DNA of 64,000 nt, from positions 21,998,798 through 22,062,797 of the forward strand of contig NC_049990.1 in the NCBI RefSeq assembly GCF_000003815.2. The letters run 5' to 3'. This DNA is from Branchiostoma floridae (Eukaryota > Chordata > Leptocardii > Amphioxiformes > Branchiostomatidae). The notes under the pieces were generated by a model that saw only the letters and a list, made by a program, of their open reading frames with translations, ran no database searches and was not told where the DNA came from. The position numbers were made by a program, and so were the translations under genes. Positions 51,815-64,000 of this stretch are shown piece by piece. Each line of letters opens with the position of its first letter. Position 1 is the first letter of the stretch.

Positions 51815-52331
51815 GTGGTGTGTCACAGACTCCTACAACTAGCCTGAGGGCAATGTTCTGTTGTACTCTACCTAAATTCTGCCTAAAGGCAATATTCCAT
51901 CAGTTATGAAGTAAGGAATGAATTCTGTTTCCGCCAAGTTCATTTTCAGAATCAACAGAATATTTCAAGTATTAAACTTGAGAAACCCTAGTGACATAAA
52001 GAAATAAATCTACTGCAGAAAATGTTGTGTCTTTTATTGGGTGTTGATATGATACTTTTCCATTTTGCATTTGGTTACACAATCATTACAGCCTTCCTAT
52101 TACTACAATGTTGCTTCCTTTTCATCAACTTTCAAGTCTTTCCAGTATGTCGTCTCGGAGATTGTCATATGCATGGTAACACATGCACAGAAATACTACA
52201 GAGGATCCTTACAATGCGCATGTTGCACATAAATTGATTATCATAACAAAAACTAATTCAGTAGAAGCTCCAAAGTCTGACTTTGATACAATAAAGATAA
52301 TCTTTTGAAATACAAACATGCATTTTTAGAT

Positions 52332-54586
52332 TCACAGTTCATCTTTTGTAGTGTGTCCTTCTGGTCGCACAAGTCGCCCCAGAAACAAGACAGAGTTGGA
52401 GTCATTGTCCCTGATGAGGAACAGGAAGGGATGGTCCGCGAAGAACATCTCCCCGCCCAGGGACCGTTTCATCATGTTCACCGCCGTCGCTGCCGCGGCC
52501 TCGCTGCCCTCCTCGTTGACCTCCACAAACGCCTTGTGTATGACGTGGCTGACGTGAAGGTCACGCGATCCCGTGATCCCGGACAGGTCGGCGTCCGCCA
52601 TACTGAACAGGTCCGTCATCCCCATCTCTGCCAGCTTCTCATTCAAGGAGAAATCCTGGACAAGTTTGAACTTAGGGATTTGCACCATTGTGGATTCCTC
52701 GCTCATGGACTTCCGCCAGCGACGGAGTAAGTCTGGCGTTAAAGACGTCTCGACGACGCTCAAATCGTCCATCTTTTCCGGCAACACCACCACCATGCTC
52801 AGGTGTTTGCCTCTGTAAGGCATCTCCAGGATTTGGCAGTTGAGGTCCTCGTCGTAGGTGAGTTTGAACCGGCCCTGCTGATGCATCATGGGTACTTCCA
52901 CCTTCTCGTCACGGCTGACGTGGAAGGTACCGAGTCTCGTACGCGACTCCTCAAACTTACTTTCCCAGCTGCCCTTGAAGTAGATGGCGTTGACCAGCAC
53001 TAACATGGTGCTAGGGCTCACAGTTCCTTCAAGAAATAAAAATAAAGGCTGTCAGTTTATTTGTTTATTTGTCTCAATTATTATCTCAATTAGTGAGTAC
53101 ATTGTAAATACTGTACTTCACTAGTCTTTCTAAAGTCAGTACAATGGACAAACAACATAATTGACAGAGACAACTTGTAAAATACATCTTAGCAAGTGCC
53201 ATTCTAACTATGAATGAGTGGATGAACCAACTGACAAAGAAATAAATGAAAAGCAATGAATGAATGATTAAATGATTGAATGAAAAAGAAAAAAAATGAA
53301 TTTAAAAAATGAATGAAAAAGAAAAAAATGAATGAATGAATGAATCAACTCCCTCTTCATACCTGGTGCTAAAAGATCTTGTATTTTGTTCTCTGTCTGT
53401 TCCTCCACCCAGCTGTTGATAGTTTGCCGTGCTCCCTCTGTGTTTCCATGGAAGTCCACAGGAGCCAACTGTGCCCTGTAATGTCTGGATGTTTCATCTA
53501 GAAATTTTTGCACAAACTCAAAAGAGTTCTGACCAAAGAGCCGGTTGGCGGTCTTGAGTATGTAGGGCCTGTCGGAGTGATGCAGCTGGGTCAGAAGGTC
53601 GTGGAACAGCATGTGAAGGTCGGAGGCGTCCATCTTGTGGAAGCGAAGCACTCGACTCATCTGTGAAAGGCACAGCGCTGAAGTCACAGTAATCTAATTG
53701 ACCATAATTACATCAAAGCCAATAACTGGGTGATGTTGGGCGATAGAAGCTGTCACCTTATAATATTCTTTAATGAAAGAGAAAAGACATTGAATATTGG
53801 AGGTTAATTATGAATAAGGACTAAGATGGGCCAAACTTGTAGAACAGAAATGTTATCATGTAAGGTGTCATCAGCATACAACAGCTGGTGTGTTACACAA
53901 AATGGCAGTTATACTGGCTGTACTAGAATGATACAGACACACCCCAGTAACTTTTTTCTGCAGATTCCTGGCCACAATTCTAATGCTCAAAACAGCTTCT
54001 ACTCCCCCCCCCTCATTTGAAATGATGATGTCTCAGTCTTAAAGTTTCGTGGCATCAAAAGTTAACAAACTGATAGTTGTACCAAGATCTACCATCTGTT
54101 GCCAAATAAGTACAACAGCACAGAATGAAACTGGCTGCTTACTGTATCAAATACCCTGAGATCTCTGCATACCTAATTGCTCTCTGGAGGCCAGGCTACT
54201 AAAGGAACAAGAGGTGGGGAAGACCAAAAGTCACTTACATGGACAACCTACGAAAGAGCTACGAAGGGCCATGGAGGACCATGGCCAAGTGCTGTGGAAA
54301 AGGTTATCGGGATTGGTTCGAGTGCGAGCGTAAACTAAGTAAATAAGTAAGTCACCTGTTGTGCTGTATCGTTCCTTGCCCCCAGGTAAGTCATGGCCAG
54401 ACAGGTGGAGATACTGAAGGGTGAGAAAAAGATGTTCTCGGGATGATCCTTGTGGAGCGCCTTGTACAGCTCCAGGGCAAACTCACTGTTGATGTCAGCC
54501 AATGGGGTGGACTCTTGTGATGTAGAGCTCCTCATGGTTGTCATGGCAACCAAGAGGCCAAAGAGGCAGCAACTGTGTCCCAGCAT
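52332..54586 (-). CDS. Serpin B: ER-retained proprotein-convertase-type serpin (Spn1-like)
   Basis: Exons are 54356-54586, 53363-53660 and 52332-53026 (minus strand). Phases agree and give 407 residues. Exon 1 encodes a signal peptide (MLGHSCCLFGLLVAM) and the start of the serpin fold. The family traits NIFFSPFSI, LVNAIYFKG and ADHPFLF are present. The hinge EEGSEAAAATAV fits an inhibitory serpin. The reactive loop contains MMKR followed by SLGG, so P1 is Arg364 in a dibasic convertase-like site. The protein ends HTTKDEL, the ER retrieval signal. A B. lanceolatum serpin with KDEL and such a loop (Spn1) was reported to inhibit furin-type convertases; the match here is from memory of that work. 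The gene is intact, unlike its paralogue serpin A, and faces the C1q cluster. Confidence 0.93.
53210..53350. repeat. (GAAT)n simple repeat beside serpin B exon 2
   Basis: Interrupted ATGA/GAAT repeats fill the intron just downstream of the exon 2 donor on the minus strand. They have no coding content, although they extend the open frame of exon 2 artificially. Confidence 0.7.
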
Positions 54587-56230
54587 GGTTCAGTGTCCCT
54601 GAGGATCAAACTATTACAGAAGACATGTGAAAACTTTTAAAAACATTAAAAGCTGCAACATGTTCCTGGCATTGTATAATGCATTGACAGTTGTTGTTCA
54701 TGGTTTTAACTGTGCCAGAAATGAAGGGCCCTAACTCGCAGACAGTTTTCGGTCCTTTTTTTGTTAAAAAAAACTATGTAATACTTATATTAACTATTAA
54801 GCAGAATCATTTGGTTTCCTCTCATGTATTAATATTTTTCCATTTTATGTTCATGTTCATGATCATGGTGCTGCCACTGCTTGTCACCATGTCCTTGATT
54901 GTTTGTTTACGTCTCAAGGGCCTTCAACTTTGACATATTACCCACAACACATCAAACCGTGTATGCACGATTGAAACCAAGAACCGGCTTATACAGGCTT
55001 TTCATTTGACGTCACCTGCACCATGTTGGATTACAATCTTTAAACAACACAAAGATGCTACTGCTTAATTCAATTACCCGCCAACATGGTCATCGGAGGA
55101 TTCAAATTATAATTAGTATGACGTCAATGAATAGCTTGCATAAATTCATAATTGCCTTTTCCAAATTCAATGCAGACTTACAGAGCTCTGGTTACAGCTG
55201 AACTATCATACCATGTGGCTATCATCCTTGCCCATGTGCATGTGTCACAGAGTGCAAACATAGGACATTTTCCTACAAGTAAATTGGTGTGAAAGCAAAG
55301 ATAGAAACTTCATCTTCACTCCACCCAATGGTCAATATCTTTACATAATTACATACCTGATTGAGTCACCTGTTCCCAATAGCAATTCGGTTCCCAAGAT
55401 AGTTATGCTTTTAAAAAGGTGCTTTGACTGTAGTGTTTATCGTGTCACAAGAACAAATGTTTGGGAGTAAGTGACAAGTCTACATGTTGAAGTTTAATGT
55501 ACACGTGGCAAACCGGCATAGGCTGTGTCATATTATACACGTGGCAGTAACACACAGTTTCATATTCCGTCGCACTTTGTGCAGTCACTATTTTTCCTTA
55601 AACACTAAATTATGTGGTATCCCACCTCCACCCTAAGACCGGCTTAATGTTAACTATGATGACGCTTCAAGTCCACGTGCACTAGAAAAGTTTTCGTACT
55701 TGTATCCTTACTACAGCCGCATGAGATTTTAGTACTGTTTTACGAATTCTGTAAAGCATTCGACATTACGGTGTCGTAGAATGTTTCCTCTGACCTTAAA
55801 GATTTCTATGGGACAGAAACGCCCCTCAAAAGAGCCAATAGCACGACTAAAACCGTGAGAAACTCACCTGCGCACCAACAAACTTCCGGGTCCCACCACT
55901 TCCGGGTTCCGCCAGGTGAGCCCGCGTGAAAGCGAGGCTCCGACCTCTGACCTTTCACCGCCCCGCCCTGAGTCAGCCGACATTTTGTTTCCGTGTGTTG
56001 TCTGAGATTTTCTTCCCAACACCAAAAAATGGTCTAAAAACGTCTTTTTTCGTCTTCCCGTTCGCAGAACAAGCCGGATTTCCGTCCCCAAGACTGTCGA
56101 GAAGTGCCTTAAAGACTGAAACGGGTTGTAATTTGTGCGGCGTTTGTGTGAAATTTCATTGTTTGCTTTGGTTTTTTTTTTGTGTGTGAGGCGCTTGAAG
56201 TTTTTGTTGATCCTGAGACTGGGTGAAGAT
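54587..56230. promoter_or_regulatory. Divergent region between serpin B and PDCD10
   Basis: TACACGTGGC occurs at 55500-55509 and 55536-55545, the same decamer found twice upstream of serpin A. The core ACGTGG is shared with unfolded-protein-response elements bound by ATF6 and XBP1, and also with CACGTG E-boxes. Nearer to PDCD10, about 55860-56000 is GC-richer with CCGCCCCGCCC and TGAGTCAG, a likely TATA-less promoter. No additional gene is recognised. Confidence 0.45.
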
Positions 56231-59200
56231 ATGACCATGGGCGACGATGCAGAACACTCTACAGTCGTCTCACTACCACTGCATGTCGTACTGTATCCAG
56301 TATTAGACGAGGTACGTCATTTATATACATTTTGTACACGGATATCTACAATATTTCCCTTCTCCATGCACGTCACATACATACTGTAATTAAGGGCGTT
56401 TTCCATCTTCGCGTGACACACTAAAAATAAACATCCAAAATTTGTTTGTCAGCAACAAGATATCCCTGTTGTACCGCAGCCAAAATACACGATATTTATA
56501 GGTCTAGGTTTCTAACCAACAGTCCATAGTGAAAGTGAAGATGTAATAAATATTATCAGTGTTAAAGTAGTGTACTTAATTCGTACTTGATAATTGTATA
56601 ATTAAATATAGTTGTTAGGGGAGTAATGTAATTTGTATTTCTCACTTTTTCACCTGTCATCTCAAGTAATATGTAATAATTATCACTTAAGTAGCCTTTG
56701 CTTGCAGAAATTATGGAGAAGATATATTCATAGCACTAAAAGGGAACCGCATTTTACATTGTATCCATTCCACAGTTGCTAACAGAAGTTGGTAAATGAT
56801 CTATGGATGAACAAACATGTAGATTTGTTTTTGGATTGTGGCAAGTTTGATATAGTGTAACCTATATGTGTGTGTACCTAGTTTTTGTGCAGAATAAAAC
56901 CTTATTTTGTCCCAGTAACATAATAATCTAATATTTGCAATGAAGTCACATGATGTCTTGAATGGTTTTGAACGGTCTGCCTAAATACCACAAACGACCA
57001 CAAACGACTCGGAAATACCACAAACGACTCTAAAATGCAGTGTATATGGGTCAAAGACCTTGTGTGGCGCTCTGGAGACATTGTTTACACATTTATGAAT
57101 TTAAAAAACGCAACAAGTCCTGCGTATTCACCAGTTATTTCAAGTTAGTCCGCCGGTTTCAAGATCGAAGCGATTCTCGGCCGCCATGTTGGATCGCCCG
57201 TGCTAGGAGTCTACATGGGGAAGTTCTCGATACCTTCCACGGCACCATAGACGACAGGACGATAAAACTATGGACGCTGTTGGTTCATAGATTGTAGCAT
57301 GGCACTATTCTATCATTGTCAACTAATAAAACTTGTATACTAAGTGTTTTTCATCCTCAAATGCAAGCACGCATTCATTGACAGCGCAGAATCGCTTCGA
57401 TCTTGAAACCGGCGGACTAACTTGAAATAACTGGTGAATACGCAGGACTTGCTGCGTTTTTTAAATTCATAAATGTATAAACAATGTCTCCAGAGCACCA
57501 CACAAGGTCTTTGACCCATATACACTGCATACTAGAGTCGTTTGTGGTATTTAGGCACACCCGTTTTGAACCCTATTGTTTTCTTATATGGAAAATGCAG
57601 AGGTAGATTTTATCTGTGTCCAGTTCGTATGACTCTTATATTATGTGTATTGTTACAATTGCTACATTGCTGTTTGCAACAATTGCTACATTGCTGTTTC
57701 AGTGTTTGCAACAATTGCTACATTGCTGTTTGCAACAATTGCTACATTGCTGTTTCAGTGTTTGCAACAATTGCTACATTGCTGTTTGCAACAATTGCTA
57801 CATTGCTGTTTGCATTGGCCATATTACTGCTTAGTTAACAATGTAGTATCTTGTAGGTTTTTCTATCCAAGAAGGGGGTAGACATTGGAATATCCGGATA
57901 TTCTAGTATCTATATATAGTAGTAGAGTAATACATAGGTGCTGAAAGTTGTCTTTCTTTTATACATATACATGAAAAATAAACAAATCGACACAATTGGT
58001 ATTTCCTTGACTAAAATAGAGTATTACAGCAGAGAAGCAAAAAATCACAGCATTATTTCTTGATATAGCTTAGCTTGAAGTTGTACTAAAAGTTATTGAC
58101 ATCATTCTTAGTAAATGACCAACATTGTCCTCAAATTACCTTCAAAATATTGCAAGTAATGTGGCTAGTACTAGTAGTAGTACTTGTAGACCAATTTCCA
58201 TTGACGTCATTGCTTTCTTTGTTATGTGACAAAATGAGACCAAGGCTTAAAGGGAAAAGAAATTCAATATTCATACATCATATTTAATATCATGATGAAG
58301 GAAAGGATTTTCAGTGTTTACTGAAATGATCTGTTATAAAGCAATAGAAATTCAATAATGACTATATGATACAGTTGAGGTATCACTAACCATGTTTTTG
58401 TTGCTCATAATCATAATCATAGTTCAACAAACATCCAACGTCAAGACCAACTTTTGTACCTCACTTCAGTAATTTCATGTTTTTTTTTGTAAAACTTGAG
58501 TGAAATTTGACTATAGTATTGATGTAGGCAATGGCAAGGAAAATCCGAAATGTTGAGAAAATATACCATATGTGCTTGTTGAATCCCTGATATAACAAAC
58601 GTGACAATAGCTTGCATTTATTTACAGAGGTACAGTCCAAAGGCCCATGCCCTAGATTACCAAGTAGATAGGTGATTTTTTTGAAGGACCAATGACTAGG
58701 GGACACAGACTTTGTTCAACTACTGATGCCTGAATCGAAGCATTTGTGGGTTTATTCATTTGGAAATATTGGCAAATGAGATCTTTTTATTTTCAAATTA
58801 GAAAAAAAAGTGGTGAATCCAAGACCCAAGAATTAGATTGTTGTGGCATGGATGTTATTGTTACGTAATGACTAGTGCCATTGACAGGTCACTGGTGAAG
58901 CATTTCATTGTTGTTTATTTGTTGTTGTTGTTGTCTTTCAGGTGCAGAAAAAGGATGCAGCCGCAGCACAGACACTCAGGGCAGCGTTTAACAAGGTAAG
59001 GATGAACTGGGAATATTCTTACTTTTGTATGTTTTTCAAACTCATAGTCTCAATAACTCAAAGTCAAAGGGTTTCACTTTGTGTAGGTGATCTTCATGCA
59101 AACAGTAATTTAGGTTTAGAATGTAGATTATTTGTTCAAGTGAGCCAAAAATGTTAGATATGCCATGAACTTTCATATTGTATACAAAATATGGCAACAT

Positions 59201-62200
59201 TCTTTTCATTGATGGTTCCTTGCAGTCCTAAAATGTAAAAAAAGTTTTCAAAGGGTATGTGTCATATTTTACCTGCCGCAAAATTAAATTCCTGTGAACT
59301 TAAATGCATTTACAGTACATAAGTTTGCAGGATCCAGCTAAGCAGCCTTCTATTTGCACTGCAAACTGCAGACTGCAGGCAAAAGAACAACTGCTACTAA
59401 GGCATGCTAGATACCAAAAGTTGTCATAAAAGCAGTTCGAATGCTGGATACCAAATTTTTACCAGTCATGACTTTAATAGCATACTCACTGTAATGTAGG
59501 GTGCAGGTATAACATTTGTGTATGTGCTGGTATTCAGTTTTGAAGATTAACGGACCTGCTAATGTTCTGTGAACTTAACATGGTTGAACAGAATTGTGCT
59601 ATGAAGCCAATGTTCTATGGTTTTACATTGTTGGAATTGACCTTTAACCATACCTGAAAGGCATTCGGCTCACTGGTATCTAGGCATGTTAGACTGCTTT
59701 CTACACCCACAGCCAGTGCTAAATTAGACGTGTGAACTCTAGTCCGTTAGGCGTGGCGTTCAGATTCAAAGCCATTACAGTAAAGGTCCTTATCAATGGG
59801 TTTTGGTGGGATAAGCCTTTTGATGTAGGTAATATAAACATTGGCTGTATTTGGCTTACCTTTGAAGCTACTAGAGGGTTCTATACTTCAGGGTGGTTAT
59901 TTTGGCTGGTGCATATAAATAGACCACAAATAAAATTGCTAGCCTGAAACACAGTCATAGTAGTATAACTATAAGCTACTCCCTTTCTGGTCTATGCACT
60001 CGCTAGTCAGGTTTAAACTTGGCCGACAATACATGTACATGTATCTAAGTTACTTTTTTACAAACACTTTTATTTATTTTCGATTGCTTTCTTCACATAC
60101 TGTATTTTGTTTCTGTATATTCCAGGCTGAGCGAGAGAACCCAGGTTTGACCCAGGAAGTGATTATGGGAGTTCTACGGGGTCAGGGGTCAGATGTCAAC
60201 CTAGTAGAAAGCCTACTAAGGATGTCTGCTGATGATTGTGAAGGTAATACTTACATGTCAAATCCCAGATGCACCATTATGAAAAATCTTAAAAGTATAA
60301 CCCCTTTGTCTTCTCTTTACATATTGTATTACTCTTGTATTGCAATCTCTTCAGCTCGAAATAAGTATCTATGTTAATATCAATCTATTTAATCTATATA
60401 GCTAGTTTAATCACTCGTGAGCATAACTAACCAGCTTTGCAGGCAATGTATGCGGCAGCAGCTGGTTATATTGCACTGGTTATATTGCACAGACTAGATG
60501 CCGTAGGTGTTGTGTAAACCTATCTAATAAAGACATCCCTTAATTCTCTTATTTTGCCCATTCTTTGGATTAGAAAAAACTCCTGACTTCTGCATTAAAC
60601 ATTAGTTTTTATATTTTCTAGAGTAGGATGCTAAAGTTAATTTTTCTGCAAATGCAGTTTAGGAAGTTATTACTAATACCACATCTGTTGTTTTGTGCTT
60701 AGTATATTAGTATTAGAAGTGTGGTCATTTGCTGCATTGGTTGAAAACCGTTTAATTGCTGCATAGATGAATGAAACATTACTTTCTGTGCAATTTTAAT
60801 CAAAACTTTCCCAAGGCATAGTCAGAGGTTTTAATTACTTGACTTCTGCCAAGAACAAACTTTCATAAGTGAAAATCTGTTTAACTCTTACGTAAGAAAT
60901 CAAGATCAAAATGGAAAGAGAATTAGAAAAAAACCTAGTGTCTGAGTGGATTTTTTTTTCAGCTTTGAATACATAACATAGCTATAATAACTAACACATT
61001 AAGTGCCTTGGTACAGCATGGAAGCAGTGTTTGCAAATAGGGTGTGGCTGGTTTACTTTGTTCTTTGTGCTTGTTTTATTTTTAGGTAATCAATGAATGT
61101 GGTGAAACGTATGATGTAATCTGTGTAATATATACAGTATAGTTTATCAAAGATTGCTACAGCCAGACACTGGTATGCTGTGATGTTAAAGTATTACAGT
61201 AGCTAATAAGTAATATCATTAGAATAGCTACTGTTGTATGACATTGTATGACATTGTGTACTTGGGGTCGGTACCGGTACAGAAAATTCATGTACAGGTA
61301 CGTTCCAGGTTTAGAAAACCAGGTCAGGGTTCTAGTCAGGATGTCATTTTAGCGTAGTGGGAATGTCATGGTAGCGAAGCGACCAATCAGGAGATTGAAG
61401 AGATTTTGACAATGTCAAGTTAAAAGTTGGCACTCTATTAACATCACATGTAATTTGAAGGATTTTTGGTCAGTTTTGAATGGCATATCATCATTTTTCA
61501 TTGTTCAGACATTGATTAGACATTGCTGAACAAGAAAATGATAGCAAAGCACCACTTGACTTGTTAAAAATTAGCGTAGTGGCCCTTATTTTAGCGTAGT
61601 GGTCACAAATTTTTTGCGTAGTGGCCCACTACGCTAAAATGCACTAGCTAGAACCCTGCAGGTCCAAGTCCGGACCTGAACTGGCCTTTTAAAAATCCTA
61701 TCTTCATGTAAACAACACTAATTCCTCTGTTAAGTTAGACCAAGTTTGACTGTAGAAACTCTCCTCTACTTTGCTCGTTATTTTCTTGGGCCTGACCGTG
61801 AACGACTGTCGGTATAATCTGTTCAATTTCTAATTGGTACAACATCCGGTCCTTGATTTTTTTTTCGGGTCCAATTTTTCTGAACCGGTCCAACAAAAAC
61901 AGTTTTGCAAAATGTCTACTGTAGAAAGTTGGATTTTGGCTAACTTGGTGACTTTGTGCTTTTTTTCAGAGTATTCACTGCATCGTCCAGAGAGGGAGTT
62001 TGTTCGTCTCAACGACAGGGCGCGGACGCTGAAACAGATTCTCAGTAAAATCCCCGACGAAATCAACGACAGGTCCAAGTTCCTACAAACAATAAAGTAA
62101 GAATCTTCAATGGTTCCTATTTCATACTGTTGGCTGCAAGAGTACAGTACATTTCATGTATTGAAAACATAAGGATATACGATCAAGGACATTGGCTTCA

Positions 62201-63893
62201 AACAAGCAATGACATCCATATGAACTTTATTTTCTATAATTTATTCATGAGCTGATGATTGATTGGTCTGGGAAATATGTTCATATATTTATATATATCA
62301 TTTGTTCATGTTTTGTTGTGTTTTATGTACTTTGTCCTGTAGGATAAATCGGTATTATTACATAGAACTGGGCAATAACAACAATAGGATTTGTATCTTT
62401 GTACTAGTATTAGCATTGTTGTTACTTTGTTTCAGTTTCCAGTTTCTTTTTCACTAAATCTCCATTCAAATTAATTTTCCCAGGGACATTGCCAGTGCGA
62501 TTAAGGAACTTCTGGACGCCGTGAATGAAGTCTTTAAAAGTCAACAGAGCCTGCACATACAGGGGCATAAAAAGGTAAGGGAGGCCTCATTATATACATG
62601 TGTGTAGGAAGACTATTCAAGGGGAGATTCATTGTGTTCACAGTTTTTGTTGATGAACAGCCATGACCCATGTGTATTTGTGCTTCTAATGTTCTATTCT
62701 TGATTCTTTGAACCTTTCTATCTTTAAGAAGAAGTCATGAGTTGTTCTTAACAATGTCCTGGCCTATATGCTCTAGTCTTTATGTCTGCTAGCAAATAGC
62801 AGTAGGCAACCACAGTAGATTAAGTAATGAATGGCCCTCTTTTCCCAATGTGTTTGCCAGAGAAGTCATCAAATTGAACAAAATTAAGCACAAGTACACC
62901 AAATTTGGTCAGAANNNNNNNNNNNNNNNNNNNNNNNNNNNNNNNNNNNNNNNNNNNNNNNNNNNNNNNNNNNNNNNNNNNNNNNNNNNNNNNNNNNNNN
63001 NNNNNNNNNNNNNNAGGTCATGTGTTTTTCGTTGTCTCCCTTAATAGCAACTTGAGTACCAGAAGAAGGAGTTCGTGAAACACTCAAAACACTTCAGTGA
63101 CACCTTGAAGGGGTACTTTAAGGACGGCAGGTATGTGTTTCTTACCCCGCTTTCTTTCTGCATAATGTTGGGAACTATGTTTTTTCCCCAATTCCTTGTG
63201 GCCTATTCTACAAATTTTGAAATGAAAAGTAGAAACTTAGTATTGTTGTCATGACATTTTCATATTCACTTTTAGGGAAAATATAAAACGAATAATAAAC
63301 CCATTCCACCAGTGCATTAAAAGTTGAAAAATTATTGTTCTAATACGCCATTTTGATTTTAAACTAGTATATGGATGACATCCTCTGGGAGCCCAAAACT
63401 GATATGAGCTTGCGACTAAGAAAAGTTTGACCGAAAACCTTCATTATGAAATCTAAGTGGCCAGGAAGGTTGAACAAATGACTGAACACACAGAATATGG
63501 TATACAAACAAGAGATGCTTCATTTTTGTTCTTTCACATCTTCTTTGACCTTGGTACATTCTATGACATCCGATATTTGTTTTTGCAATCCACGGCGTAT
63601 ATTTGAAGCTGCTTTGTACAAATTACAGTATGGTTGAAAACAAAAATTGATGCCCTTGCAGTTGTCACCCATATAATCAAATCAACATGGCCTTACTTTA
63701 TTAAAAACGTCTGACAAGCAAGAAATTGAATCCATGTGGTGCCACTAGTTACTGCAGCAAAAAGTTGATGATTTATGCCGTTGTGCAAATATTTGATTCC
63801 AGGGAAGTCAGCGTGTTCCAGAGTGCAAACCGACTCATCCACCAAACCAACGTCATACTGCTCACCTTCAAAAACATCGTAGGGAGGGCATAG
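56231..63893 (+). CDS. PDCD10: Programmed cell death 10 (CCM3)
   Basis: PDCD10 is a cytosolic adaptor that binds GCKIII kinases (STK24/25/26) and CCM2 and joins the STRIPAK complex. Seven coding exons fit phase by phase: 56231-56311, 58942-58995, 60126-60243, 61970-62096, 62484-62574, 63048-63130 and 63803-63893, giving 214 residues (human 212). The N-terminal dimerisation part includes [27 protein letters not shown] and [10 protein letters not shown]. The C-terminal focal-adhesion-targeting-like helical domain includes [32 protein letters not shown] and [10 protein letters not shown]. The end differs (FKNIVGRA). MTMGDD was chosen as start; the frame is open further upstream without family similarity. 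A 100-N gap lies in the intron before exon 6. Confidence 0.95.
56979..57556. mobile_element. Large foldback element with about 170-200-bp inverted arms
   Basis: The left arm (56979-57176) starts GCCTAAATACCACAAACGAC. The right arm (57388-57556) is its inverted copy and ends GTGGTATTTAGGC. The left arm has an extra internal duplication of ACCACAAACGACTC. The 211-bp loop contains GCCGCCATGTTGGATCG, a frame reading [19 protein letters not shown] with a stop, and an AATAAA. The loop therefore looks like a captured gene 3' end. The element lies in PDCD10 intron 1. No clear target duplication is seen. Confidence 0.75.
57650..57815 (+). repeat. Minisatellite in PDCD10 intron 1
   Basis: Units CAACAATTGCTACATTGCTG of about 24-25 bp repeat seven times, some separated by TTTCAGTGTTTG. 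Longer units of two repeats plus spacer are nearly identical, which indicates recent expansion. Confidence 0.85.
58996..60125 (+). other. PDCD10 intron 2
   Basis: No further gene is recognised. Open frames such as the one at 59732-59947 have no domain similarity. A polypyrimidine-rich acceptor (TATTCCAG) closes the intron. Confidence 0.5.
60244..61969 (+). other. PDCD10 intron 3
   Basis: AT-rich intron containing the foldback element at 61325-61658. No other gene or RNA is recognised. Confidence 0.5.
61325..61658. mobile_element. Foldback MITE with CAGGGTTCTAG termini
   Basis: Left end CAGGGTTCTAGTCAGGATG and right end CACTAGCTAGAACCCTG are inverted. The arms also include TTTTAGCGTAGTGGG and CCCACTACGCTAAAA. 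CAGGT may be a 5-bp flanking duplication. Extra copies of GCGTAGTGG occur inside (61575, 61592 and 61616). No transposase. Confidence 0.65.
62915..63014. other. Assembly gap of 100 N
   Basis: A run of 100 undefined bases lies in the intron between PDCD10 exons 5 and 6. The exons on both sides are complete and in phase. Confidence 0.99.
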
Positions 63894-64000
63894 CGAAATG
63901 AACCGGGGGCACATGGCAAAGCACTGTGGGATAAAATACACCAACTTCCTGTTTGACTGGAGGTTGTTATCAACCTGCATGACACAACCAGGGCTATACC

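Noticed and set aside
57542-57881. Open frames with repeated Cys, Tyr, Ile and Ala in three frames
   Set aside because: All three are products of the 24-25-bp minisatellite. No splice context or start supports coding.
62850-63087. Open frames running through the second N gap
   Set aside because: They are an artefact of undefined bases inside a PDCD10 intron.

Overview
The window is animal nuclear DNA: long AT-rich introns with GT-AG boundaries, several families of non-autonomous transposons, and vertebrate-like single-copy genes. The gene set points to a cephalochordate (amphioxus, Branchiostoma). The strongest sign is an ER-retained serpin ending in KDEL with a Met-Met-Lys-Arg reactive loop, as described for B. 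lanceolatum Spn1. The species call is inference.

Layout. 1-3921 (+): last two recognisable exons of an unidentified coiled-coil gene. 8768-9367 (-): intronless CHMP1B (ESCRT-III). 11230-13113 (-): serpin A, with two frame breaks. 14434-17827 (+): UGT-A, a complete four-exon UDP-glycosyltransferase. 18140-19045: relics of a C1q promoter and a UGT promoter with no genes behind them. 19166-19314: five DR1-type nuclear-receptor half-site pairs. 19496-20533 (-): single-exon RRM2-like ribonucleotide reductase small subunit. 20760-22290: tandem repeats (two units of 399 bp) with octamer and TATA-like motifs. 22813-28042 (+): fragment of an adintovirus/Maverick-like endogenous virus with an intact 1,435-codon PolB, an intact packaging ATPase and the start of a third gene. 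28043-28417: a UGT intron relic abutting the viral piece. 29077-33488 (+): UGT-B, which has an in-frame TGA. 35061-42006, 42961-45845, 48271-51814 (+): three C1q-domain genes; the outer two encode small secreted proteins and the middle one a type II membrane protein with a furin-type site and a short collagen stretch. 52332-54586 (-): serpin B (Spn1-like). 56231-63893 (+): PDCD10/CCM3.

How it fits together. UGT 3' sequence and C1q promoter sequence recur together, and UGT promoter and intron pieces recur without a gene. The middle of the window therefore looks like the product of repeated duplication and loss of a UGT-C1q module, flanked by two paralogous serpins. The viral fragment, the RRM2 copy and the tandem repeats sit exactly where one module is missing. 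UGTs are ER membrane detoxification enzymes. Serpin B should act in the early secretory pathway on proprotein convertases, and the middle C1q gene carries a convertase-type site, so the two could in principle meet.

Limits. Everything was read by eye, with no database search or alignment. Exons were assigned from splice consensus, phase and family similarity. The two 100-N gaps (51497-51596, 62915-63014) lie in introns.
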